From Lingula anatina (lineage: Eukaryota > Brachiopoda > Lingulata > Lingulida > Lingulidae), in NCBI RefSeq assembly GCF_001039355.2, contig NW_019775686.1, forward strand, positions 1-64,000: DNA of 64,000 nucleotides, read 5' to 3'. The notes below the pieces were generated by a model. That model saw nothing but the letters and a program-made list of their open reading frames with translations, had not been told where the DNA came from and made no database searches. Of this stretch, positions 43,594 through 55,800 are shown in pieces. Numbering within the stretch: the stretch's first letter is position 1; every line of letters begins with the position of its first letter. The position numbers and the translations under genes were made by a program.

Positions 43594-45765
43594 GAGAACA
43601 GATGAAAATTAATGTGTGTGTGTAGATATCGTACATAAGTTAATTCAGTGTGGCAAAACTCTTTTAAATGACTGACTTGTATTATATCAACAAACATTTT
43701 ACAAATAACTGAACATAAACTATGTTTAACGTATCAACAGTACAGAAAAAAAAATACCTTGTACATGTACATATGGAGTACTAGTACATGATTTACATGT
43801 ATGTGCAAAGCATACTACAATTATTTTCAGCATCAATTAATTCACAAATACATCAATACTCTTTAATTACCAGTGACCACTATTCAATTGGTTTAAATCC
43901 TGTTTTACCTTATCCCAAGCTTCTTCTGGTGTCTGTAAATAGAGACAATTTTATGTTGAGCAATGATCACTATTTACTGATACATCTACAGGTAGGGCTT
44001 TTCCCAGGATTGGGGGTACAAGCCATCCAAAATTATCACCTGTAATTTCCTGAAAAAATTCAGGAAGTCCAAGCCATCATTTTTTTTTTTAATTCATAAG
44101 CTGTCCAGCCATCTTTAAAGATATTGGCCATTCGGTGGCTGCACAGTTCACTGGGAAAAACCTTGTCTACAAAAAAAATTCTGACCCTTTTCACAAGGAG
44201 CAGTAGTTTTCTGTGTCACACCAGTTTGATTGGTCCCAGAATGCTGTTACCCTACTAGTACAGTTGTTTTTACAAGCCCCAATATAAAAATCAAAATTAA
44301 TCTGGTTATATCATTAACTGGCCATATGTCAACTGTGGGAGCTTCATTTAGGTGACTCTGTTATGTAATAGCCAAGCTATAAAGTTGTCTATCTATCAAA
44401 ATGCTCCAATACAGAAAACTATTTTCCATTCCATGAGTGAAGAAGAAGTGCCAGACAGTTAAAAATCAAATACAAATTTCTTTCCTTTCGTCTATCTAGA
44501 TTTTATTATTTTTTCATAACCTGGCACTGGAGAATCTGACTTTATTTAGTTTGAACTAAGCCATACATTCTCTCATATCTACCTGTAAAAGTGTCCCAAA
44601 AGTCGGATTGACTGCTGCGTTGTTAACCAATATGTCCACTCCCCCTTGCCTTTGTACTGTCTAGAACAAATGTAAAGTACCGTATGTTTAAACAAAAAGA
44701 AAGTCTATGCACAAGTTATTAAAACCAAAACATGAAACAAAACAATCTAATTCTTAGTGGTCTTCAGAAACAATTACTTTATTTGTTTTTTGAGATTAAT
44801 ATTATCCAGGTAAAAATACAATTACTGGTATGACATACCAAATGTAAAGGTCCAATGTCAAATAATTAAAAAACCCTGATTATACTCTCAAAACATTTAT
44901 CATATACATGTAGGAGTACCTCAGAAATGAGTTTTTCTCTGTCTTCCTTTTTTCCTACATGGCATACCATTCCACTGACACTGAAACCATCTTTCTTCAA
45001 GAGATCAAGTGCATTATCTACATTTTTCTGCTTTCTGCTGCTGATCACTACATGTGCTCCATCCTGTGCTAATCTTTTGGCTATAGAAAATCCAATGCTG
45101 AAGAAAAAGTCTGATTTTAGTAGGTCAAGTCACTGAATTTTATCTGTTTATGATAAATTAATTAATAAAAGCCTTAAGTACTGGCAAAGGAACCAACATC
45201 CATTTAAAAATAACAACAGTGNNNNNNNNNNNNNNNNNNNNNNNNNNNNNNNNNTTTTTTTTAATGATGCAACATGGGTACGATTCTTAGTGAATATTTC
45301 AAGTGATGGTGAAGAGAACTTGTAACTAAAAGAATGACTGAATTCCACATAAGAAACAGTGTACTGTTATTGTGATATTGCAGGTATAATTGTAACGTAC
45401 TGGTAAGTTAAATCAAGGAGTTATAACTCCTTGGTTAAATGAATTATAACTTTAAAAAAAAAAGGGCAAAACAAGCGATGGTTAAAGTGACGACCAAAGA
45501 AGACGTAACGCTAAATGGACATTTAATTATAATGTGCGACCTTGTAGTAAAATATGTGCATGTAAACGAAATGAATGGTGGATCCAATTAATGAGAATTA
45601 AAAAATATATATATATTTGAAAATTTCTACCCACCCTTCTGTAGATGCAGTAACTATTGCAACTTTCCCACTCAATTTCTTATTCGGGTTCACGTCAGTG
45701 CTTGCCATTCTAACACCAACCGAGCCTGCACGAAAGAGCCTCCTTCCCAATGCCGAGCAAAGCAT
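39907..45765 (-). CDS. DHRS4: DHRS4-like NADP(H) short-chain dehydrogenase/reductase
   Basis: Nine exons, all GT-AG and in phase: 45,765-45,635, 45,097-44,920, 44,660-44,583, 43,932-43,909, 43,209-43,139, 42,633-42,582, 41,876-41,742, 40,854-40,799, 40,021-39,907 (TAG). The classical SDR fold reads in order: [14 protein letters not shown] (cofactor loop TGxxxGxG type), [12 protein letters not shown] (Arg favouring NADP), [11 protein letters not shown] (NNAx), [10 protein letters not shown] (catalytic Ser), [11 protein letters not shown] (catalytic Tyr-x3-Lys), [10 protein letters not shown], then TGGTPSRL-stop. The C-terminal SRL is a PTS1 peroxisome signal, as in vertebrate DHRS4, a retinal/carbonyl reductase. 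The N-terminus ([20 protein letters not shown]) is basic and amphipathic with a second in-frame Met, so dual mitochondrial/peroxisomal targeting is possible. It is transcribed divergently from the kinase gene. Assignment within the DHRS2/4 group is by motif only. Confidence 0.9.
41967..42168. mobile_element. 202-bp TIR MITE (copy 2), in dehydrogenase intron 6
   Basis: Same element as 28,423-28,625: ATTCCCAGACATTTAGAACG at one end and CGATCTAATCTCTGGGAAT at the other, as imperfect inverted repeats, with the same interior. It lies between exons 6 and 7 of the DHRS4-like gene. The second haplotype block starts just after it, so its presence in the other allele cannot be judged. Confidence 0.85.
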
Positions 45766-46004
45766 CGCTGACTGAGGTCAAGAATTAGTAACAATTCTAT
45801 CGGGTTATCTGTACCAGATTGATACACAAGACTGGTTAGAAATGTTTACATTCGGCTCGTCTTGTTATTGAAATCTCCTGGCGGCCACAGGACTGGTACA
45901 AAAAATTTACGACATTTCATTGGATAAAATAACAGCATGCGCAAGGCTCGCTACCGATTGCGATTGATCACAAAGCATGTTTCAGCTCGTTGGATAAGTC
46001 ATCA
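45766..46004. promoter_or_regulatory. Bidirectional promoter, dehydrogenase / deoxynucleoside kinase
   Basis: Only 239 bp separate the divergent start codons (45,765 on -, 46,005 on +); it is repeated at 51,178-51,423 in the other haplotype. It contains an inverted CCAAT (TTTCATTGGATAA, ~45,917), GGCGGCCAC (~45,880) and CATGCGCAAG (~45,938), a partial NRF1-like palindrome. There is no clear TATA box. This is consistent with a short bidirectional housekeeping promoter, possibly co-regulating two organelle enzymes; that last point is inference. Confidence 0.55.
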
Positions 46005-46527
46005 ATGTTTTGTTTAAAAACCAACGCAAAGTGGATCCTTAGAGCAAGTAGGGTGAAGCCGGCAACCTTAGCGGATGAAATGTTCCCAAATGCGATAAAT
46101 GTTTTCTTTTCTACCTGCTCCAAGGCGTTCGATTCGATGCGTAAGTGTCTCAGTGTTCTTCGATTCATAATCCATTCGTTAAATTTTCACTTTATTTGTA
46201 ATCATATACAGAATTGAACCATAACTGTTTAACCGTGTAATCTGTGTTTCTGCAAATCTGTAGTGTATTAACTTGATAAATGATAATGCATTTTCTCAGC
46301 ATTTTAAAATCTGTCGTTTCCTTTCATCATACCATCATTTTCCATACTTGGGCTGTACCCGTTATATGTAATTCGAATCATAAAAGAAAATCGTTAATTT
46401 TTGCATGGTTATTAAATGTATGATACCCGTGGTTTATGATATTCAGATGTATTTTTTTATTATAATTGTTTCAGATTCCATCGGTACTACCATACTGAGG
46501 GCAGTAAATCCTGATAAAAAATTCACT
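46005..46527 (+). CDS. Deoxynucleoside kinase exons 1-2, duplicate (haplotig copy A)
   Basis: Exon 1 46,005-46,140 (MFCLKTNAKWILRASRVKPA...) and exon 2 46,475-46,527 (SIGTTILRAVNPDKKFT) are the same exons as 51,424-51,559 and 51,894-51,946. Copy A breaks at the N just after the exon 3 acceptor. It is best treated as an allele of the complete gene, not a second locus. Confidence 0.8.
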
Positions 46528-47443
46528 GTAAGTGAGCATGAAACTGATAACGTTGTTTACAGTCATGCAAACTGGCTTGTTTCGATACCATATCCTTTTT
46601 CATTTTCCCTCCCTGTGCCATCTGTTATTTCCTTTCTATTTATTCTTTTTTTTAATCTTTTACTAAATCATGGTACAATGCATCCTTTTTACATCTCAAA
46701 CTTTGGTAAATGAACTCTCACACACTGGTGTGCACAGGCCATCATGCAGCCAACCATTTGAAAAGCAGGGAGGGGAAATATTTTACTTAAAAGGTGAGCC
46801 TCTTTACCTCAACACTACATGTACTAGTATGTGTGTTCATAAAAAGTAGATCTCATTTCATTAATCAGGAGACCTTTTTTCTCGGCAAAATGGGGGCTCA
46901 TTCTAAGGAACTATTCCTAATAAATTTTATTAATCTTAACTGAATGTGCACTACCTCTAGGGGGATGCTGAATGCTACCAGATTAACAGACTTGCACACC
47001 TGGCATTGAGTAGAGTATAGATATGTGGTGATTATAGGAATAGGTTGGAAACAAAAGGTGTGATTGCATTCAGCACAGGTCCCCAAGTTAGTGTAAGTTA
47101 GTCTGCAAAATTCATTCTGAACAGTGCTGCCCCCCCCTCCCCCCCTATCCTCCACACACGCACACCACACCACCACCACCACACCTTCTGTAAGATGTCT
47201 ACAGTTAATTGAGCTATTTTGTAATCATGACACAATGTCATCATTGGTGGACTCGGTATATGAAGAAATGGGGGAGGGGGGCAGCACAAAATGGGCAGTG
47301 TTTGGAAGCAGCAGTGTGTCTTGCAATGAAATGACTCCTTTGACTGCACACTTACTGTCTTCAATAAGAAGGGGGTGCTTGTTCAGTTATATGTCTGTCA
47401 ACTGTGATCATCTTGGGTTCATCTGAAAAAAAAATTAACATAA

Positions 47444-47449
<6 letters not shown>

Positions 47450-47500
<51 letters not shown>
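47450..47500. repeat. (CT)n microsatellite, length-polymorphic between haplotypes
   Basis: About 25 CT units here versus about 14 in the other haplotype (52,858-52,886), at the same place in the intron before kinase exon 3. Confidence 0.9.
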
Positions 47501-47501
<1 letters not shown>

Positions 47502-48057
47502 TCAAATTGTGAGACAAGTTGAATTTAGTTATCTTTGGTCTACAGTGAGTCTTTCTGGTGAACATCTGATATACGGTGCTTGATAAATATAGGCTAAATT
47601 ATTACCACCTTTTATTATAACAAGATAAGACTAAATTAAATTTCTTTTGTTGTAGGTATCTGNATAAAACAAGAACCAAAATGAAGACTGAAAATCCTGA
47701 AATCAGGCATAATCCTGAAAACTTTCACCCATAAAGTTGTTTAACAAAAGTTAAGTTGGCTTTAAAAAAGCATTCCTCCTACACTGTCAGAAAATGATGA
47801 TAATAATAAAACTGTAGTAAATAAACGGCAATTACAAAAGGAATTTCCCTGCTCACAGATGCACAACATGCAGCAGTATTACACAAACTATGTAATACCC
47901 ATTTTATCATCATCAAATGTTTATGACCCAGTGTATTAGATAAATAATTCCAATGGTTGTGACAACATGACTAACATGCATTAATTAAGACCTTTCACCT
48001 TTAGCTTTGAGTATTTAGTGTCCATTCTGAGGTAATAAAGTAAAACCTCTTACTTAC

Positions 48058-50659
48058 CTCAAAAGGATTATAACCACCAATAGAAGACACCATTACAATG
48101 TGACCACCACTGAAAGAAGTGGTCAGGGTGAGATTAAAACATCCTTTATCCAGCTATAAGTTTCAATTACTATAAAGCTACCTACAGTAGTTACTCAATC
48201 TTTTAATGGGGGACATTTGTGGATTTTTACAGATACTGTAGTCCTAATTCACAATTTCTTTAGATTAGAACATCCTATTGAGTGGTTGTAACAAAATTAG
48301 AAAACTGTATTCTCTACAGTTCTATTCTATGCAGAAAAAAAAACACAACAAATGCTATACAGAAATATGATGATTATGATTATAGAATTATGTATCTGAA
48401 ATCATTTTTGCTCACTGAAAAGATTGGGTATTTACTGTACTTCAAGCTGTACAAATTCAGATACTGTGATACTCTGGCCACCAAAAAATATTGGACGCTG
48501 AAAGATTCCAATAAAGTTGTGTGAGGAATCTAACAGTATATATTTATTCTTTATTTTGGTTGGCCAGACTGGTGATACTATTGTTTGAAATAACTGAAAG
48601 CATACATGTCCTTACCCTCTTTGTTCCATAATAGGCACCACAGCTTTACACAACAGAAAAGCTGCTTTCACATTGACGTCAAATATCTGGAATTGCATAT
48701 ATTCATGGTTATTTGACGCTAAATTCAGTAAGTTAATGATGATTAACTGTACAGAATCACTGACAAAATGACATCCTATGGAGACTCTGAAAGTAATGTG
48801 AGAAGGGGGAGGGGATGGTTAACCAGCATTTACATTGAGAATACTAGAGTCAGCAGTTAACTGATCAATATGTATTTTGATGACTATGATGCAGCAAAAA
48901 TCTTTGCAGTCACTTTTAGCTTGCAGAAGGTAAACTGTATGACAAATTCAGCAGGTTTTGCAACAGAAAATATTTTGCAACAACACATGATTGAGGGGGC
49001 ATTTTGAGGGTAACAGCAGTCACTTCTGGAGTTCCTAGGAGATTTTTTTTTTTTTTTTTTGAGAACAGATGAAAATTATTATGTGTGTAGATATCGTACA
49101 TAAGTTAATTCAGTGTGGCAAAACTCTTTTAAAGACTGACTTGTATTATATCAACAAACATTTTATAAATAACTGAACATAAACTATGTTTAACGTATCA
49201 ACAGTACAGAAAAAAAATACCTTGTACATGTACATATGGAGTACATGATTTACATGTATGTGCAAAGCATACTACAATTATTTTCAGCACCAATTAATTC
49301 ACAAATACATCAATACTCTTTAATTACCAGTGACCACTATTCAATTGGATTAAATCCTGTTTTACCTTATCCCAAGCTTCTTCTGGTGTCTGTAAATAGA
49401 GACAATCTTATGTTGAGCAATGATCACTATTTACTGATACATCTACAGGTAGGGCTTTTCCAAGGATTGGGGGTACAAGCCATCCAAAATTATCGCCTGT
49501 AATTTCCTGAGAAAATTCAGGAAGTCCAAGCCATCATTTTTTTTTTTAATTCATAAGCTGTCCAGCCATTGGCTGTGGCTGGACAGTTCACTGGGAAAAA
49601 CCTTGTCTACAAAAAATTCTGACCCTTTTCACAAGGAGCAGTAGTTTTCTGTGTCACACCAGTTTGATTGGTCCCTGAATGCTGTTACCCTACTACGTAG
49701 TACAGTTGTTTTTACAAGCCCCAATGTAAAAATCAAAATTAATCTGGTTATATCATTAACTGGCCATATGTCAACTGTGGGAGCTTCATTTAGGTGACTC
49801 TGTTATGTAATAGCCAAGCTATAAAGTTGTCTATCTAGCAAAATGCTCCGTTACAGAAAACTATATTCCATGAGTGAAGAAGAAGTGCCAGACAGTTAAA
49901 AATCAAATACAAGTTTCTTTCCTTTCGTCTATCTAGATTTTATTATTTTTTCATAACCTGGCACTGGAGAATCTGACTTTATTTAGTTTGAACTAAGCCA
50001 TACATTCTCTCATATCTACCTGTAAAAGTGTCCCAAAAGTCGGATTGACTGCTGCATTGTTAACCAATATGTCCACTCCCCCTTGCCTTTGTACTGTCTA
50101 GAACAAATGTAAAGTATCGTATGTTTAAACAAAAAGAAAGTCTATGCACATGTTACTTAAAACCAAAACATGAAACCAAACAATCTAATACTTAGTGGTC
50201 TTCAGAAACAATTACTTTTCTTGTTTTTTGAGATTAATATTATCCAGGTAAAAATCCAATTACTGGTGTGACATACCAAATGTAAAGGTCCAATGTCAAA
50301 TAATTAAAAAACCCTGATTACTCTCAAAACATTTATCATATACATGTAGGAGTACCTCAGAAATGAGTTTTTCTCTGTCTTCCTTTTTTCCTACATGGCA
50401 TACCATTCCACTGACACTGAAACCATCTTTCTTTAAGAGATCAAGTGCGTTATCTACATTTTTCTGCTTTCTACTGCTGATCACTACATGTGCTCCATCC
50501 TGTGCTAATCTTTTGGCTATAGAAAATCCAATGCTGAAGAAAAAATCTGATTTTAGTTGGTCAAGTCACTGAATTTTATCTGTTTATGATAAATTAATTA
50601 ATGAAAGCCTTAACAAGTACTGGCAAAGGAACCAATATCTATTTAAAAATAACAACAGT

Positions 50660-50697
<38 letters not shown>

Positions 50698-51177
50698 TAA
50701 AGATGCAAGATGGGTATACTGTACGATTCTTAGTGACTATTTCAAGTGATGGTGAAGAGAACTTGTAACTAAAAGAATGACTTTGTGAATTCCGCATAAG
50801 AAACAATGTACTGCTGTTGTGATATTGCAGGTATAATTGTAACGTACTGGTAAGTTAAATGAATTATAACTTAAAAAAAAGGGGCAAAACAAGCGATGGT
50901 TAAAATGACGACCAAAGAAGATGTAACGCTAAATGCACATTTAATTATAATGTGCGACCTAATAGTAAAATATGTGCATGTAAACGGAATGAATGGTGGA
51001 TCCAATTAATGAGAATTAAAAAAACTATTTGAAAATTTCCACCCACCCTTCTGTAGATGCAGTAACTATTGCAACTTTCCCACTCAATTTCTTATTCGGG
51101 TTCACGTCAGTGCTTGCCATTCTAACACCAACCGAGCCTGCACGAAAGAGCCTCCTTCCCAATGCCGAGCAAAGCAT
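48058..51177 (-). CDS. DHRS4: DHRS4-like gene, duplicate exons 1-6 (haplotig copy)
   Basis: Exons 51,177-51,047, 50,533-50,356, 50,097-50,020, 49,389-49,366, 48,686-48,616 and 48,109-48,058 match exons 1-6 of the complete gene at 39,907-45,765 in length and phase. Exons 7-9 are absent because the block starts at the N. Differences are mostly silent or intronic (e.g. exon 6 VMVSS is VMVSS in one and VMVSS with a codon change next to it in the other). It is not an independent gene. Confidence 0.8.
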
Positions 51178-51423
51178 CGCTGACTGAGGTCAAAAATTAG
51201 TAACAATTCTATCGGGTTATCTGTACCAGATTGATACACAAGACTGGTTAGAAATGTTTACATTCGGCTCGTCTTGTTATTGAAATCTCCTGGCGGCCAC
51301 AGGACTGGTACAAAAAATTTACGACATTTCATTGGATAAAATAACAGCATGCGCAAGGCTCGCTACCGATTGCGATTGATCACACAGCACAAAGCATGTT
51401 TCAGCTCGTTGGATAAGTCATCA

Positions 51424-52854
51424 ATGTTTTGTTTAAAAACCAACGCAAGGTGGATCCTTAGAGCAAGTAGGGTGAAGCCGGCAACCTTAGCGGATGAAAT
51501 GTTCCCAAATGCGATAAATGTTTTCTTTTCTACCTGCTCCAAGGCGTTCGATTCGATGCGTAAGTGTCTCAGTGTTCTTCGATTCATATCCATTCGTTAA
51601 ATTTTCACTTTATTTGTAATCATATACAGAATTGAACCATAACTGTTTAACCGTGTAATCTGTGTTTCTGCAAATCTGTAGTGTATTAACTTGATAAATG
51701 ATAATGCATTTTCTCAGCATTATAAAATCTGTCGTTTCCTTTCATCATACTCATACCATCATTTTCCATACCTGGGCTGTACCCGTTATATGTAATTCGA
51801 ATCATAAAAGAAAATCGTTAATTTTTGGTTATTAAATATATGATACCCGTGGTTTATGATATTCAGATGTATTTTTTATTATTATTGTTTCAGATTCCAT
51901 TGGTACTACCATACTGAGGGCAGTAAATCCTGATAAAAAATTCACTGTAAGTGAGCATGAAACTGATAACGTTGTTTACAGTCATGCAAACTGGCTTGTT
52001 TCGATACCATATCCTTTTTCATTTTCCCTCCCTGTGCCATCTGTTATTTCCTTTCTATTTATTCTTTTTTTAATCTTTTACTAAATCATGGTACAATGCA
52101 TCCTTTTTACATCTCAAACTTTGGTAAATGAACTCTCACACACTGGTGTGCACAGGTCATCAGCCAGCCATTTGAAAAGCAGGGAGGGGAAATATTTTAC
52201 TTAAAAGGTGAGCTGCTTTACCGCAACACTACATGTACTAGTATGTGTGTCCATAAAAAGTAGATCTCATTTCTTTAATCAGGAGACCTTTTTTCTCGGC
52301 AAAATGGGGGCTAATTCTTAGGAACTATTCCTAATAAATTTTATTGATCTTCACTGAATGTGCACTACCTCTAGGGGGATGCTGAATGCAATCAGATTAA
52401 CAGACTTGCACACCTGGCATTGAGTAGAGTATAGATATGTGGTGATTATAGGAATAGGTTGGAAACAAAAGGTGTGATTGCATTCAGCACAGGTCCTCAA
52501 GTTAATGTGAATTAGTCTGCAAAATTCATTCTGAATAGCCCCCCCCCACACACACACACACACACCACACCACACCACACCATTACCACCCCACCTAGTG
52601 TAAGATGTCTACAGTTAATTGAGCTATTTTGTAATCATGACACAATGTCACCATTGGTGGACTCGGGTATATGAAGAAATGGGGGAGGGGGGCAGCACAA
52701 AATGGGCAGTGTTTGGAAGCAGCAGTGTGTCTTGCAATGAAATGACTCCTTTGATTGCACACTTACTGTCTTCAATAAGAAGGGGGTGCTTGTTCAGTAA
52801 TATGTCTGTCAACTGTGATCATCTTGGGTTCATCTGAAAAAAAAATTAACATAA

Positions 52855-52890
<36 letters not shown>

Positions 52891-55800
52891 TCAAATTGTG
52901 AGACAAGTTGAATTTAGTTATCTTTGGTCTACAGTGAGCCTTTCTGGTGAACATCTGATATACGGTGCTTGATAAATATAGGCTAAATTATTACCACCTT
53001 TTATTATAACAAGATAAGACTAAATTAAATTTCTTTTGTTGTAGGTATCCGTAGAAGGCAATATAGGAAGTGGGAAGACAGCTTTCTTGGATTATTTTAC
53101 AAAATATGAAAATATTGAGGTTTGTATACTGTGCATTTGCATTTGCCATGCAGGATTAGGAACCTATAGAACCATTCCCCCCCCCTTTCTATTTTTTTTT
53201 TGCTTGATATTTATCTTAAAATTTTAAAACATTCTGCAATTTCATTTACAAGCAAAATTATGGTAATTTGTGAAGTACAGTGCTCAAGTAAAGAGATCAC
53301 ATTTATTACAACGTTCAGTATGGTAGATGTCTATTTTTATTGATGATTTGATGATATGAAATTTATTTGAAATTTTTGTATTTAAGGTCCATCAAGAGCC
53401 AGTAAATAAGTGGAGGGACATTGAAGGACATAATGCATTGGTGAGTTACCTTCTTTGCCAGCAGTTTCAAAGAGATAATGTATAACAAATGGGTGCAGAT
53501 GATCTGTCAAAAGAGAGTATTTATTGTGTCTGCCAAAGTTATTCTAGTAACATTATTGTTATACTTCAAAAAGGTAACTTACTACTTTCTCCAGTGCAGA
53601 TTTATGTAATCTCTGAAAATTTGCAGAATATTTTTTTTATCCCATAGCCGCTGTAAGTTATCTGTTAAAGGTTGACAGACTTGAAGGAAATGAAGCACTT
53701 GGTTTTTCATAACTCAGTGAACCATTTAATGTGAACACTTTGGTGATCAGATGTGGCTTATCATTAATATGGCATTTTCTCTCTTTGAATTAGATGAAGT
53801 GTGATCTCTAAGTCTGAAGACTATTCCTGAACTCTAATTTTTTGCTCCCTACAGTTTTCCTGTGATTTTATTAGTTTCTAAAATGTTTTGATACCATATT
53901 TTCTAGAGGAATAGTCTGATTTATAGCTACATTCGGGCGAATTTTTAATTTTTATTTTTTTTCAGAACATATTTCCACATTTTTCTATTTAGATTCCCAG
54001 ACAATCAATCACAAAGGCAACACCCCCACCCTCTACCCCCCTTGCAACCCCATACCAGGTGAAGTACTCATAACCACATTTCATTGTTTCAGAATTTGAT
54101 GTACCAAGACCCCACCAGGTGGAGCCTCACATTCCAACATTATGTCCAACTCACCATGGCAAAAATCCACTCCCAAGAACAGGTAATAATGACTGCTCAC
54201 AGCGTGGCCTTAATAGTTATGTTCTGTTTAACTTGTAGGATCTCATGTACAAAGACCCTAAACGCTGGAGTCTGTGCCTTCAGAGTTATATACAGCTCAC
54301 CATGGTGGAGAGACATAAGAAGAAACAGGTAGAGTCGAACTAGCAGAGGAACCAAGATTTTAATAATAATTATAATAATGAAAATGTCCAGCCAAAATAA
54401 AATGATTTTGATGTTCAATCAAACAAGTTTTTGAAAACTTTGTTTTAAAAAAAGAAAATTACAGATGAATACTGGAGAATAAAAGTTATGTTGGAGTTTG
54501 TACTGAAATTAATTTTAAGCTTTTGTCAAAATGTTTGCAATGGAAGCATCATATACAGTAATTAAGATTGTTTCATAAAAAGTGCACTGTTTAAAAATGG
54601 CCTTTAGATGTAAGAAGTAATAAGTTACAATGAGCTATCTAGTTATGGCCTTGATTTAATTTTTGGTAGATCTTTGAGATATCTATATAAATTGGGGTCC
54701 AGATTAGTGACAATAGCTAATTTTTTTGCTTTTACAATAAAATTGCTTAATGTCTCCATTTGATGGAGAGCTATTAAAATAAATCATTTCTTCTATTGCC
54801 TATCTCTTTATTTAAAGCCCAAGCAAATTATTTGAAAAAGAAAATACCACATCACCTTAAGGGGTAATCTTACTATATTTTCCATTTCAGGTGAGACCTG
54901 TGCGCCTCATGGAAAGATCAGTTTACAGTGCAAAGTATATATTTGCTGAAAACCTGTACCAAAGGTATTTTAGTGCATCATGTTACCTGCAACCTTCTTT
55001 ATCATAATCACACAATATCTGTCACACAGTGACATCACACCTAATACATTTTGTCTTATTATTCCCGAAAAATGATATTTGAGCAGATATTTTTTGCCTC
55101 AAGTTCTTTCTGTGCTGTATATTACCCTTGGTTGTTTTCCCCATCTCTCATTAAATTAATTGTGCTTCTGTGCACACAGCAGTAATATTTCAAACATTAC
55201 TACATCATACAGACTTTTTCAAACTGGAGGGATGGACAAGTAGGGCGAGTTTACTACCAGAATTTGAAGAAGGTGAATTTTTTACCCCCTTTTTCTGGCT
55301 GGCATGTGGCAGGTACTGATTTGTATACATTACAGTTGTAATGGCACCTACTCTGGCTTTGTATTCATCTTTAAATTTAAGCCACATTGCTGATTTATAA
55401 AGGATACTAGTACTAATGACTCTCTTTAAATTTTCAGTGGGAAAATGCCTGATATAGAATATGTCATTCTTACTGAATGGTTCAATTGGCTTGTTTCCAA
55501 AGAATACTGCCACATAGATTTAATAGGTAAGTAGTAGTTATACGCTTTGTATTTTAATACATTGATAGGGTGTAAAGTAACCCCTTGTGACAGGAATATT
55601 AATCCTAAGAATGGAATTTTGTGGTCCCATATGGTTTGTACAAGTTATGGTCAGCCTAACTTCTCCAAGTAGCCAGTGCTATTTCATTTCTTCTATTGAT
55701 AGACCCTCCCTTCCAAACTTTCCCTATTCTTTCTTATAGCATTAATTTCGGACTACCATTACATGGCCAATAGAAATGGTTTAGAAAAAATGTGTTTCTG

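Larger units (their letters stand above)
42188..53051. other. Two haplotype copies in tandem (42,188-47,662 and 47,664-53,051)
   Basis: The ~5.4-kb segments match along their whole length with scattered SNPs and small indels and are joined by one N at 47,663. Each holds dehydrogenase exons 6 to 1, the shared promoter and kinase exons 1-2. Copy A stops 14 bases into the sequence around kinase exon 3 (GTAGGTATCTG-N) and copy B begins inside dehydrogenase intron 6. The first N run (45,222-45,254) corresponds to a poly-T in copy B. This is an allelic (haplotig) false duplication. The real locus has one copy. Confidence 0.92.

Noticed and set aside
43439-43697. Lys-rich minus-strand frames
   Set aside because: The Lys run is a poly-T tract whose length differs between haplotypes; intronic.
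47124-47426. Pro/Thr/His-rich plus-strand frame and its complement at 46,898-47,364
   Set aside because: Driven by C/CA-rich simple sequence that changes between the two haplotype copies.
42188-53051. True tandem gene duplication of dehydrogenase and kinase 5' exons
   Set aside because: Introns and intergenic DNA are as similar as exons, and the copies meet at a single N; allelic duplication by assembly is far likelier.
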